NCBI RefSeq assembly: GCF_022026395.1
Contig: NZ_CP041767.1
Coordinates: 4,584,501 to 4,648,500 of the forward strand
Reading direction: 5' to 3'
Source: Brevibacillus brevis
GTDB lineage: Bacteria; Bacillota; Bacilli; Brevibacillales; Brevibacillaceae
DNA length: 64,000 nt
Shown here: in pieces, positions 53,997 through 60,221 of the stretch
Layout of the letters: each line of letters starts with the position of its first letter
Numbering within the stretch: position 1 is the stretch's first letter
Translations under genes and position numbers: made by a program
Notes under the pieces: generated by a model
Databases searched by the model: none
What the model was told of the DNA's origin: nothing
Seen by the model: the letters and a program-made list of their open reading frames with translations, nothing else

Positions 53997-54110
53997 CTAC
54001 GTGCATCTGTCGATAAATTGGTAAATCTCCGGCAACCGATTAGTTTTTTTGTGAACCGCTTCACACAGTAAGAACCGGTTCACATAATCATCTACAACCT
54101 CAATCTCCAT
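53997..54110 (-). CDS. 37-residue leader ORF upstream of the cfr-like gene
   Basis: A short reading frame not related to any family I know. It has AGGAGG nine bases before the ATG and encodes 37 residues, MEIEVVDDYVNRFLLCEAVH followed by a Lys/Asn/Glu-rich rest ending DRCT. A perfect 8-base-pair stem (GACAGATG/CATCTGTC, 53988-53995 and 54004-54011) surrounds its stop codon. Another stem (GTGAACCG/CGGTTCAC, 54051-54058 and 54076-54083) lies within it. Codons 26-29 contain the TGCCGGAGA that can pair with the region before the cfr-like start. Leader peptides of erm and cat genes have this logic: ribosome stalling decides which pairing forms. Whether the peptide stalls ribosomes is unknown. Confidence 0.5.
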   Translation of the reverse strand: MEIEVVDDYVNRFLLCEAVHKKTNRLPEIYQFIDRCT

Positions 54111-54150
54111 CGCTTTCATCCTCCTAGAAATGGCTTATCTCTGTCAGAAT

Positions 54151-54189
54151 AAAAAAAGAGCTACAAGAAAGTTACCTTTCTTGCAGCTC
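54151..54189 (-). terminator. Intrinsic terminator in the cfr-like leader
   Basis: Arms 54158-54171 and 54176-54189 form a 14-base-pair stem with one mismatch and loop TTAC (GTAA on the minus strand). It is followed on the minus strand by a run of seven T. It lies downstream of the leader promoter and before the leader ORF, so it would stop transcription early unless the anti-terminator at 54256-54263 competes for AAGGTAAC in its stem. Confidence 0.75.
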
Positions 54190-54255
54190 AAAAAATACGG
54201 CACATCCAACCCGTTGCAGGGTATAAACAGGATATATTTTCTGAGTGAAAAGAAT

Positions 54256-54321
54256 AAGGTAACGATCTTGCCAATAAAGAATAAGACAAATGCTGCTTTA
54301 TTCTTTAAAAAAGTGGCAAGA
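54256..54321 (-). promoter_or_regulatory. Leader hairpin and candidate anti-terminator of the cfr-like gene
   Basis: A two-part hairpin (TCTTGCCA/TGGCAAGA and TAAAGAATAA/TTATTCTTTA, 54266-54321) lies next to GTTACCTT on the minus strand (54256-54263). The latter is fully complementary to AAGGTAAC (54171-54178) in the terminator stem. This is the layout of a transcription attenuator. A start-stop ATG-TAA preceded by AGAGG lies before the hairpin and may be a sensing site for the ribosome. Confidence 0.6.
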
Positions 54322-54367
54322 ATGATTACATTATCCTCTTCAACTCCTATCGTTAATTGTCAGAACG

Positions 54368-54396
54368 ATTTTAACATACCAGTTTCTGCATGACAA
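54368..54396 (-). promoter_or_regulatory. Sigma-A-type promoter of the cfr-like leader
   Basis: TTGTCA, 17 bases, TAAAAT with an upstream TG on the minus strand. It begins 13 bases after the stop of the YcdB-like gene and would give a leader of about 470 bases ahead of the cfr-like start. Confidence 0.7.
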
Positions 54397-54408
54397 CATC
54401 CGTGAGTC

Positions 54409-55860
54409 CTACTCTTCGACCTTACCTGTCAGGGCATTGATATTGTTACCATCAATGGAATAGGCCAGAACCGGTTTGGCCAATCTCTTTCCATTAAGAA
54501 ATGGGTAGATATATAGCAGTTCAGTGGGTTTCTCTAACAAGGCCTTGGCTGCTGCATCTATCGAGACAGCCTTCCTCTTATCCGGGAGCTTGGCGGGCTT
54601 TTGGTCGAGCTTTTGATAGTAGTCGGTGATTTTCCCCGTGACTCCATTCACACCAATACCAATGCTTCGTCCGTATATCAGCGGAAGTCCCTGAACAGAT
54701 GGCACAAACTCTACTACATACTCATGTGGATTCTGCGTATCAGGATTCACCATGTAGTAGAACTCCTTTTCTTCTTGTTTGAGATATGGTTGCAGGAACT
54801 GAACAGCTTTCTCAAGAGCCTGCTTTTCCGACAATGTTGGCTTCCCTTTTTGGGGTTCGGCGTTCGAATTGCTTATAAAACCGATCACAACGCCATCCTT
54901 CGTAAACAAAACCTCATTTTCATCAGGGGAAACATAGACTCTTTCCTTCTCGTCTCTGACGCCGTTGAAGGTACTTCCCTTCAACCTGATACCAAACTCG
55001 CTTTCATAAATCCGGGTTGCCTCCTGCTCATTCTTCACCTTTACTACCTTTCCACCAGGTGTGAGGGAGATTGGTTTCCACCTCCAGGTTATGTATTGCT
55101 GATTAGGGATCAACTCAGCTCCGGTTACTGCGTCCAAATAATGGGAGCCTACAGTGTTGTAGACGAGATCGGTTTTATTTTCATCAAGGATGTACATGAG
55201 TTGCAGTTGAGGTGGGATAAAGCGACTGAGCTGATCTTTCTTCATCGCTTGGGCTGGGGGGAGGAAATCAGCTGGATCGATGCTTGTCAGCGCGTTTTCT
55301 CCTGCCGAAACGTTGGTTACCTCTCCCGCACTGTTTACTGACAACCGAAACTCATCGCCAACTACCTCGATGCCATTTACATAGCGGCTATAGATGACAT
55401 CCCCTGCAGGAGCCCGCGTTACCTTGTACAGGCTACGCATTTCACCGATCCACCCCTCCATGAAGGTATCGGCGCTCTTATAGGCCAGCTTGTCATCAGG
55501 ATTTTCAAGATCCTTGTCATCCCAATAAAACGTAAGCAGTTTCCCTGTTTCTGCATGGATATTGGCTATGGCAAAGAATTCATTATTTTTTTCATAACGG
55601 ATCTCGTATACAGGCTGGTCTTTCGTTTCCAAGGTTATATGTCTTGATGTGTCATCGAGAGCTGGGAAGAGCATTTGCAGCTTTTGCTCCGTTCGTTTTG
55701 CCTTTTCGCTAAGCTGATTTTCCTGAAGGTGAGCTGCAGCTTGGTGGTTCCCTGTCTGATTTGCCGTGACTGTGCCCGTGACTGGTGACAGGAGCAGTGT
55801 GGCTGTTAGGAGTGCGCTCCTTGCCAGTACAGGATAACGCCTTTTAGAGGTCGAGGTCAT
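54409..55860 (-). CDS. Secreted YcdB/PepSY-type protein
   Basis: A 483-residue exported protein with a signal sequence (residues 1-33, ARSALLTATLLLSPVTGTVTA). Repeated YcdB/YcdC-type modules follow, each with a long strand-turn segment such as TGKLLTFYWDDKD, GEVTNVSAGEN and VTGKITDYYQKLD, the pattern of PepSY-like domains. Comparable Bacillales proteins are exported and often linked to spore or cell-wall functions; a precise role is not known. The ATG at 55860 has GGAGG eight bases upstream. It is not in an operon with the cfr-like gene, which has its own promoter. Confidence 0.75.
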   Translation of the reverse strand: MTSTSKRRYPVLARSALLTATLLLSPVTGTVTANQTGNHQAAAHLQENQLSEKAKRTEQKLQMLFPALDDTSRHITLETKDQPVYEIRYEKNNEFFAIANIHAETGKLLTFYWDDKDLENPDDKLAYKSADTFMEGWIGEMRSLYKVTRAPAGDVIYSRYVNGIEVVGDEFRLSVNSAGEVTNVSAGENALTSIDPADFLPPAQAMKKDQLSRFIPPQLQLMYILDENKTDLVYNTVGSHYLDAVTGAELIPNQQYITWRWKPISLTPGGKVVKVKNEQEATRIYESEFGIRLKGSTFNGVRDEKERVYVSPDENEVLFTKDGVVIGFISNSNAEPQKGKPTLSEKQALEKAVQFLQPYLKQEEKEFYYMVNPDTQNPHEYVVEFVPSVQGLPLIYGRSIGIGVNGVTGKITDYYQKLDQKPAKLPDKRKAVSIDAAAKALLEKPTELLYIYPFLNGKRLAKPVLAYSIDGNNINALTGKVEE

Positions 55861-55926
55861 ACGTGTATCCTCCATCTTTTCTTGACGTTGAAGCTCACAC
55901 AATAAGACGTGACTAGGAAAAAATTG

Positions 55927-56175
55927 TCACCTCATCTTACGTGAGACAAACCTACGCACCTTTAATAGAGAAGAAATCATGGCGTAAGATACAGGGAAAA
56001 TAACAAAGAGAAAAAGGGCCCTTATAAGGCTCTCAGGCTGTCGAGAAACCCCCATCCTAAATTTCGCGTACCTTCTCGAATCGCTCCTAACGCGTTTTAC
56101 GAGGGTGGGGACTTTCTCTACACTATAAAACTCTACTTTGTAGTGATTCATTCCAAATAAATTCATTTTTCGCAT
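55927..56175 (-). CDS. Small hypothetical protein, doubtful
   Basis: An 82-codon frame without a convincing ribosome binding site. It would encode a basic protein with one hydrophobic segment near residues 50-68 (RALFLFVIFPVSYAMISSLL) and an Arg-rich end. Its upstream region holds the palindromic element and promoter of the divergent regulator gene, which weighs against a separate start here. I list it because the frame is the only one in this gap and the membrane-like pattern is plausible. Not recognised. Confidence 0.25.
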   Translation of the reverse strand: MRKMNLFGMNHYKVEFYSVEKVPTLVKRVRSDSRRYAKFRMGVSRQPESLIRALFLFVIFPVSYAMISSLLKVRRFVSRKMR

Positions 56176-56186
56176 TTTTATATATC

Positions 56187-56203
56187 GATATTTCTCGAAA
56201 AAA
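56187..56203. promoter_or_regulatory. Palindromic operator-like element, copy 1
   Basis: GATATTTCTCGAAAAAA, with a near-symmetric TTTCTCGAAAAA core, upstream of the HTH-TPR gene. It is identical at 16 of 17 positions to the element before the secreted-protein genes (58007-58023). Confidence 0.6.
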
Positions 56204-56330
56204 TTTTTCCTTTTTATAAAATTTAGTGTAAAAATGTAAAATAGAGTTATAATTCACCATAAATGGATAAAAGCAGGAAGGTGTTCCGGTTGATTGGTGA
56301 TTTGTAAAGGAATACAGGGGTCGTGCAAAT

Positions 56331-57542
56331 TTGACTTTAACCGAATTATCGGAGAAGACTAATCTCTCTCATGCTACCATCAGTAAGATCGAAAATAACT
56401 GCGTTCAGAGGCCAAATCCACGCCATCTCCTTACACTAGCTGAGGTTCTGGGGATACCCTTCGACCAAATAATAGGCGGTTGTATTAACTATGTAAGAAA
56501 CCCTGAAATGCTGAACTTCTTGCTGGATAAGGCTATCACTCATAAGCATCATAGATTAATTCAGAAAATATCCGAAAAAATATTAGAGTGTACCAGAATG
56601 GATACATTTCAGACGTTAGACGGCCTTTACCAATATGCGGGTCTAGTGAAAGATGTAAAAATTCAAGTGTTGCTTTACGATGCGATTTTGAAATACGCTC
56701 GTGAGCATGGAACTCCTGTTTATCTTGCCCGCGCGCTTTTCCAAAAATATTTGATTAAGCGTAAAGACTTAGCTCGACGGGAACAGTCCTACAACGAAGG
56801 AAAAGAGCTATTGCACTACTTGCTTTACCTCCATGAAAATGATCAGGTAATTGCTCTCTACCGGCTGGGATTACAAGCGTTTAGTTTGAAACTTTACAGT
56901 GAATGTATTGAATTTTGTCGAAAGGGATTGTCCAAAAACCAGGAAGTGAGTGAGTTACAAGCGTCAGCAACTTTGGCAACTTGCAATTCCTATTTATTTT
57001 TAGAAGATTTCATACTTGCTAGCGTCTATCTAAAGGAATATGAAAAATTCAATTATACATATGTACAAGAAAATGCCGAGTATCTACGGGCCATTATTTA
57101 TTCCAAAACCGAAGACTATAGAAAGGCAATTCCATTATTAGAGAAGTGCTTGGAACGATCAAAAACAAATGCACGAATCCCCATTGCAAACGACTTACTG
57201 AACATTTTTCTTAAAATGGAGGATGCTAACGCGGCACGAAATATTTTTCATCAAGAGGTCGCTATTTTACCCGCTAAGATCGAAACACCATATATGTTCG
57301 ATCAAGTAGGACTTTACTACAGCTTAAAAGGGAAATTCTTGATCGAGCAAGGCATGTTTGATGCGGGAATAGAGTGTTTACAGAAGAGTATTCAATATTA
57401 CGGTGAAATCGGTGCTTATAGCGAGATTATCGAAAATACATCACTAATTATTCGTTCTCATGTAGTTCACGGAAAAATGTTGAATTTAGAGGTGTTACAG
57501 GAGCTTGACAGCCTATATAATGTAATTATTAGAAAAAAATGA
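56331..57542 (+). CDS. RRNPP-like HTH-TPR regulator, N-terminus probably frameshifted
   Basis: A 403-residue protein with an XRE helix-turn-helix at the start (LTLTELSEKTNLSHATISKI) and TPR-like helical repeats through the rest (for example ASVYLKEYEKFNYTYVQENAEYL, AIPLLEKCLERS). This is the build of RRNPP peptide-sensing regulators such as PlcR, NprR and Rap/AimR-type proteins. The first HTH helix is missing in this frame. The bases before TTG 56331 read KEYRGRAN in frame, and the usual MIGDL start is found in another frame from TTG 56290 (AGGAAGG upstream), so one base seems lost near 56303. Either the start is TTG 56331 with weak signals, or the gene is frameshifted. A pheromone-like gene follows after 16 bases. 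Confidence 0.75.
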   Translation: MTLTELSEKTNLSHATISKIENNCVQRPNPRHLLTLAEVLGIPFDQIIGGCINYVRNPEMLNFLLDKAITHKHHRLIQKISEKILECTRMDTFQTLDGLYQYAGLVKDVKIQVLLYDAILKYAREHGTPVYLARALFQKYLIKRKDLARREQSYNEGKELLHYLLYLHENDQVIALYRLGLQAFSLKLYSECIEFCRKGLSKNQEVSELQASATLATCNSYLFLEDFILASVYLKEYEKFNYTYVQENAEYLRAIIYSKTEDYRKAIPLLEKCLERSKTNARIPIANDLLNIFLKMEDANAARNIFHQEVAILPAKIETPYMFDQVGLYYSLKGKFLIEQGMFDAGIECLQKSIQYYGEIGAYSEIIENTSLIIRSHVVHGKMLNLEVLQELDSLYNVIIRKK

Positions 57543-57558
57543 GAGATCTGGTGATTAC

Positions 57559-57738
57559 ATGAAAAAGAAGGCATCTTTCCTGCTTGTAGCATTATCAATG
57601 ACGCTTGGTTCTCTTCTAGCAATTGATGTTCCGTATAAAAACAGCAATAATGATTCACTTTTAGCAGTTGATGTTCCTTATGGAATTAGCAAGGAAAAGT
57701 CTAACTCTCCCCAAAGAGTTCCAGACCCTGGTTATTAA
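57559..57738 (+). CDS. Exported signalling-peptide precursor with repeated LLA-(I/V)-DVPY motif
   Basis: A 59-codon gene 16 bases behind the RRNPP-like regulator. The product starts MKKKASFLLVALSMTLGS, a short secretion signal, followed by LLAIDVPYKNSNNDS and LLAVDVPYGISKEKS, two near-repeats of 15 residues, and a Pro-rich end PDPGY. Regulator-peptide gene pairs with exported, repeat-bearing propeptides are the hallmark of RRNPP quorum sensing (Phr, PapR, NprX, AimP). The mature signal is probably cut from one or both DVPY segments and re-imported by an oligopeptide permease. It is absent from longer-ORF lists because of its size. A terminator follows at 57769. Confidence 0.7.
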   Translation: MKKKASFLLVALSMTLGSLLAIDVPYKNSNNDSLLAVDVPYGISKEKSNSPQRVPDPGY

Positions 57739-57768
57739 AGTGTGCGGCCTATCTATACTTGTTGGTCC

Positions 57769-57797
57769 GGTGAGGTACGCTAGCCTCACCGTTTTTT
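57769..57797 (+). terminator. Terminator after the peptide gene
   Basis: GGTGAGG (57769-57775) and CCTCACC (57784-57790) form a stem with an eight-base loop, followed by GTTTTTT. Confidence 0.85.
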
Positions 57798-58006
57798 ATT
57801 GTGGTCCGCTAATATCGTTACGTACATATCCGTCATTCGTGATAACTCCGCTAACGTTAAATCAGCTCGTTCTCTATGTTTTTTTAACTCACTTCCAAAT
57901 GATTTTGTTTCTACTACAAAACGATAAAATCCCTTTATTTCCCTTTTATGGATATGATAGCATGCTGATTTAGTGGTCTTGATTATTTATCTTTTTTCTT
58001 GATTGA

Positions 58007-58023
58007 GATATTTTTCGAAAAAA
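58007..58023. promoter_or_regulatory. Palindromic operator-like element, copy 2
   Basis: GATATTTTTCGAAAAAA contains the perfect palindrome TTTTTCGAAAAA. It lies about 37-45 bases before a TATAAC box and matches copy 1 upstream of the regulator at 16 of 17 positions. A dimeric HTH regulator could bind both. Confidence 0.6.
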
Positions 58024-58196
58024 AGGAAATAAGTTATTTTTTGGAAATGTTGTTATAACTAGGTTTAATCAGAACTGCTATGGTTACTGATGTTTTAAAA
58101 TTTCGAAAAGAATGGAGGCTTTTGTCAACTTCCTTTACGAGAAGTGATGGAGACTGGATTTTGTAAAACTATGAAAAAGATAGGAGGATTCTTTTA

Positions 58197-58709
58197 ATGC
58201 TAAAGAAATCAATCTTGGGATTGAGTATCTGCTCATTAATTGGAATGTCTGGAGCGACAGTTGTTTTGGCAGACACACTAAAGGACACAGATACAAACCG
58301 TCAGTCTGTTTTATACTCTGGCCAGTACCCATACCATACGGAGACTTATATTCGATATTCAGAAGATTACGAGGACACTGGATCAAAATTGAGATTCGAT
58401 AACCGAAAGATCTATATGCACATGGAAGATGGCGAGGATCTCCCTTTTGGAGAATTTAAGACCTTCAACACGACCGTGTACTATGGTGACGGTAAGGAAC
58501 GTGGAGAAGTATCCAATCGCGATTGGGATCGCGATGATGATGATATCATGATTCCTAGCGGAGTTACGTATAAAGCTCTTAGAAATGATTCAACCAAGTA
58601 TTTGAATCTGTCATATGATAATAAAAAGGTTGAACATACAGCCACGTTCTTGCTGAAAAATTGCTACCCAAATTCACTGACTCTAAAGGCCAAGGAAAGA
58701 CTGGATTAA
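58197..58709 (+). CDS. Secreted protein of unknown function
   Basis: A 170-residue exported protein with a signal sequence (residues 1-25, SILGLSICSLIGMSGATVVLA). The mature part is acidic and Tyr-rich with many Asp residues (RDWDRDDDD near residue 115). I do not recognise a domain. It has AGGAGG upstream of its ATG and follows the palindromic element at 58007-58023. The downstream SurA-like gene is 19 bases away, so the two are one operon. It may be the client of that chaperone. Confidence 0.6.
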   Translation: MLKKSILGLSICSLIGMSGATVVLADTLKDTDTNRQSVLYSGQYPYHTETYIRYSEDYEDTGSKLRFDNRKIYMHMEDGEDLPFGEFKTFNTTVYYGDGKERGEVSNRDWDRDDDDIMIPSGVTYKALRNDSTKYLNLSYDNKKVEHTATFLLKNCYPNSLTLKAKERLD

Positions 58710-58728
58710 TACAAAGGAGGCTTAGACT

Positions 58729-59334
58729 ATGAAGAAGTTAGTCGGCTTGGGGTTAATGACCATTGCAATTTTGTCTAGTGCAATAGTAGGCTTCGCCAGT
58801 GAAGACAATTCCTTTTACAAATTTGGGCAAAGCAACTCGGCCTATGATAAAGAAGTTCAAAAGTCACCCGGTTTAGCAAATGATGAAGTCATTAACGCTA
58901 AAGAGGTTCATGCTTTACAGATGTTTTATGAGCACATCGAGAACAAAGATAGTCAAGCTGCCAGAAAAGAAGCCATTAAGCAGGTTGTAGAGGATACCAT
59001 TTTATTACAGGAAGCAGAGAAACGAAATTTGACTGTCTCAGAGGATGAAGCTAGGGAATTTGCTAAAAAGCAACGAGAGGAATTAGACAAAAGCTCAAAT
59101 GCCGAAGAAATCCAAAAGGCAATTGATGGTCTGATTCAAGGTCTGGGAATCTCTGAAGAGGAGTATTGGACTGACTATGTCGTTAAAGGATACATGAAGC
59201 AAAACACGATCAGTAAGCTCCGTAGTGAGGTTTTAGAAGGTATTGAGGATCAGGCTAAGAGAAACGAAACTTGGGAAGAATTTGTAAAAACATTAACAAA
59301 GTCATCTTCAATCGATCTAAAATCGATTGAATAA
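58729..59334 (+). CDS. Secreted SurA-N-like foldase or chaperone
   Basis: A 201-residue exported protein with signal sequence (residues 1-23, GLMTIAILSSAIVGFA). A long helical part follows that resembles the N-terminal chaperone domain of SurA/PrsA proteins (EAIKQVVEDTILLQEAEKRNL near 85-105, then FAKKQREEL and GLGISEEEYWTDYVVKGYM). The peptidyl-prolyl isomerase domain of PrsA is absent and there is no lipobox. It probably helps a secreted partner fold, the most obvious one being the product of the preceding gene, and is ribosome-linked to it by a short gap. Confidence 0.65.
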   Translation: MKKLVGLGLMTIAILSSAIVGFASEDNSFYKFGQSNSAYDKEVQKSPGLANDEVINAKEVHALQMFYEHIENKDSQAARKEAIKQVVEDTILLQEAEKRNLTVSEDEAREFAKKQREELDKSSNAEEIQKAIDGLIQGLGISEEEYWTDYVVKGYMKQNTISKLRSEVLEGIEDQAKRNETWEEFVKTLTKSSSIDLKSIE

Positions 59335-59352
59335 ATGAAAGTGGAAACCCGT

Positions 59353-59532
59353 CTAGTTTTCCTTATTTGTTTCACGGGTTTCATCTGAGCGTACTTTTCC
59401 AGACATTACATCATCGTAAGGGGTATAGTTAGGCGGCTTTGGAAGTCTTTTCTCCTTGATTGATCGGAAAACAATTCGGGCAATCAGGGCAACAAAAGTA
59501 AATATAATCAGAACTACAATCACTTGTGTCAT
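59353..59532 (-). CDS. Small membrane protein
   Basis: A 59-residue single-helix protein: MTQVIVVLIIFTFVALIARI spans the membrane, followed by a basic stretch (RSIKEKRLPKPPNYT) and a hydrophilic tail. The ATG at 59532 has AGGTGGTGG upstream; a GTG further up lies within this site. It is convergent with the SurA-like gene and has no recognised family. Its function is unknown. Confidence 0.5.
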   Translation of the reverse strand: MTQVIVVLIIFTFVALIARIVFRSIKEKRLPKPPNYTPYDDVMSGKVRSDETRETNKEN

Positions 59533-59564
59533 GGTACAATCCACCACCTATGAGTTTTTAGTCT

Positions 59565-59867
59565 TCACGACACGCGCAAAGTTTCTCTCAGCCGATTGCT
59601 TATGCAATCGGCTTTTTGTATACAGTAACGCAGCCAGCCAGTGAGTGGCAACCCCCCATCTCTGTCTGTCAAAACATTATGCAATTTCTGGTGTATTGTA
59701 TGACACTGGGTACATAGGGTGGTGAGCAAGTTAAACATTTCTATAAGAAATGTTCTTATATACCGCGTGCGCCAAGTTTCACTGGGCTTTTTTGCACTCA
59801 CTTGGCGGAGATCTCCAAGATCATGGTTGCAGAGGGTCCCGTCGAGCTCCGCGCGCCGGCGGCGCAT
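59565..59867 (-). pseudogene. HNH-endonuclease-like remnant
   Basis: A 100-codon frame with LTTLCTQCHTIHQKLHN near residues 48-64, which resembles the terminal CxxCH part of phage-type HNH endonucleases. The N-terminal His of the HNH and the first zinc Cys pair are not visible, and the frame overlaps a terminator. I read it as a decayed fragment rather than a working enzyme. Confidence 0.35.
59591..59617 (+). terminator. Intrinsic terminator
   Basis: GCCGATTGC and GCAATCGGC form a perfect 9-base-pair stem with loop TTAT and five T on the plus strand. It may end read-through from the secreted-protein operon, though the distance is about 250 bases. Confidence 0.75.
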
Positions 59868-59930
59868 CGATCCGGAATGACAACCAGAGCAGCCCCCCAG
59901 ATGACTACCTTGATCAGTATAGTTAGCTAA

Positions 59931-59990
59931 TCAGTCTTAATCAGTTTATTACATTATTTTTCAGTCTAAGACTTTATTTTCTAGTCTATT
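59931..59990. repeat. Helically phased TCAGTC-like repeats
   Basis: TCAGTCTTAA, TCAGTTTATT, TCAGTCTAAG and CTAGTCTATT start at 59931, 59941, 59961 and 59981, that is on one face of the helix (spacing 10, 20 and 20 bases). Such arrays are typical of protein-binding iterons. Confidence 0.5.
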
Positions 59991-60108
59991 ATGTAGTGTA
60001 GTGCTTTAGGGGTTACGGACAACTAATTTCCACGTTGAATAAATCCAAAAACTTAATAATATGCGGTCATTATTGACTAATTAAAGACTTGTAGGGTATT
60101 TGATAATA

Positions 60109-60150
60109 AATAAACACAACAGATTATTAATGCTAACTGTTGTGTTTATT
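60109..60150 (-). terminator. Terminator of the APH-like gene
   Basis: AATAAACACAACAG (60109-60122) and its perfect complement (60137-60150) form a 14-base-pair stem 72 bases after the APH-like gene stop. Confidence 0.65.
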
Positions 60151-60221
60151 GAACCATTTACCCGGCTAATCTGCTAAAAACGGCAAAAAGTGGGTTCGTT
60201 TTTCATGATCACTTTCTTTAG

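Larger units (their letters stand above)
55861..56330. promoter_or_regulatory. Intergenic region with the regulator promoter and palindromic element
   Basis: Contains a weak small reading frame (55927-56175, minus) and the control region of the HTH-TPR gene. The element GATATTTCTCGAAAAAA (56187-56203) is almost identical to one at 58007-58023. Candidate -10 sequences are TAAAAT (56237-56242, with an upstream TG) and TATAAT (56248-56253), both with poor -35 boxes, which suggests activation by a bound protein. Confidence 0.5.
57739..58196. promoter_or_regulatory. Gap with the peptide-gene terminator and the secreted-protein promoter
   Basis: A terminator at 57769-57797 is followed by AT-rich sequence. 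The palindromic element GATATTTTTCGAAAAAA (58007-58023) precedes a TATAAC -10-like box (58054-58059) and a third weaker core TTTCGAAAA (58101-58109). AGGAGG stands before the first secreted-protein gene. No other gene is supported. Confidence 0.55.
59533..60221. other. Accessory gap with HNH-like remnant and phased repeats
   Basis: No intact gene is supported in this gap. It holds a terminator (59591-59617), a decayed frame with an HNH-like end (59565-59867), a GC-rich patch near 59840-59880 (GCGCGCCGGCGGCGC), four short repeats in 10-base register (59931-59990) and a 14-base-pair hairpin (60109-60150) that ends the APH-like gene. The mixed composition points to an old insertion site. Confidence 0.5.

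Noticed and set aside
54130-54393. 87-codon plus-strand frame between the cfr-like and YcdB-like genes
   Set aside because: It covers the attenuator and promoter of the cfr-like leader on the other strand and has no start signals.
57668-57973. 101-codon plus-strand frame after the regulator
   Set aside because: It overlaps the peptide precursor in another frame and runs through its terminator.
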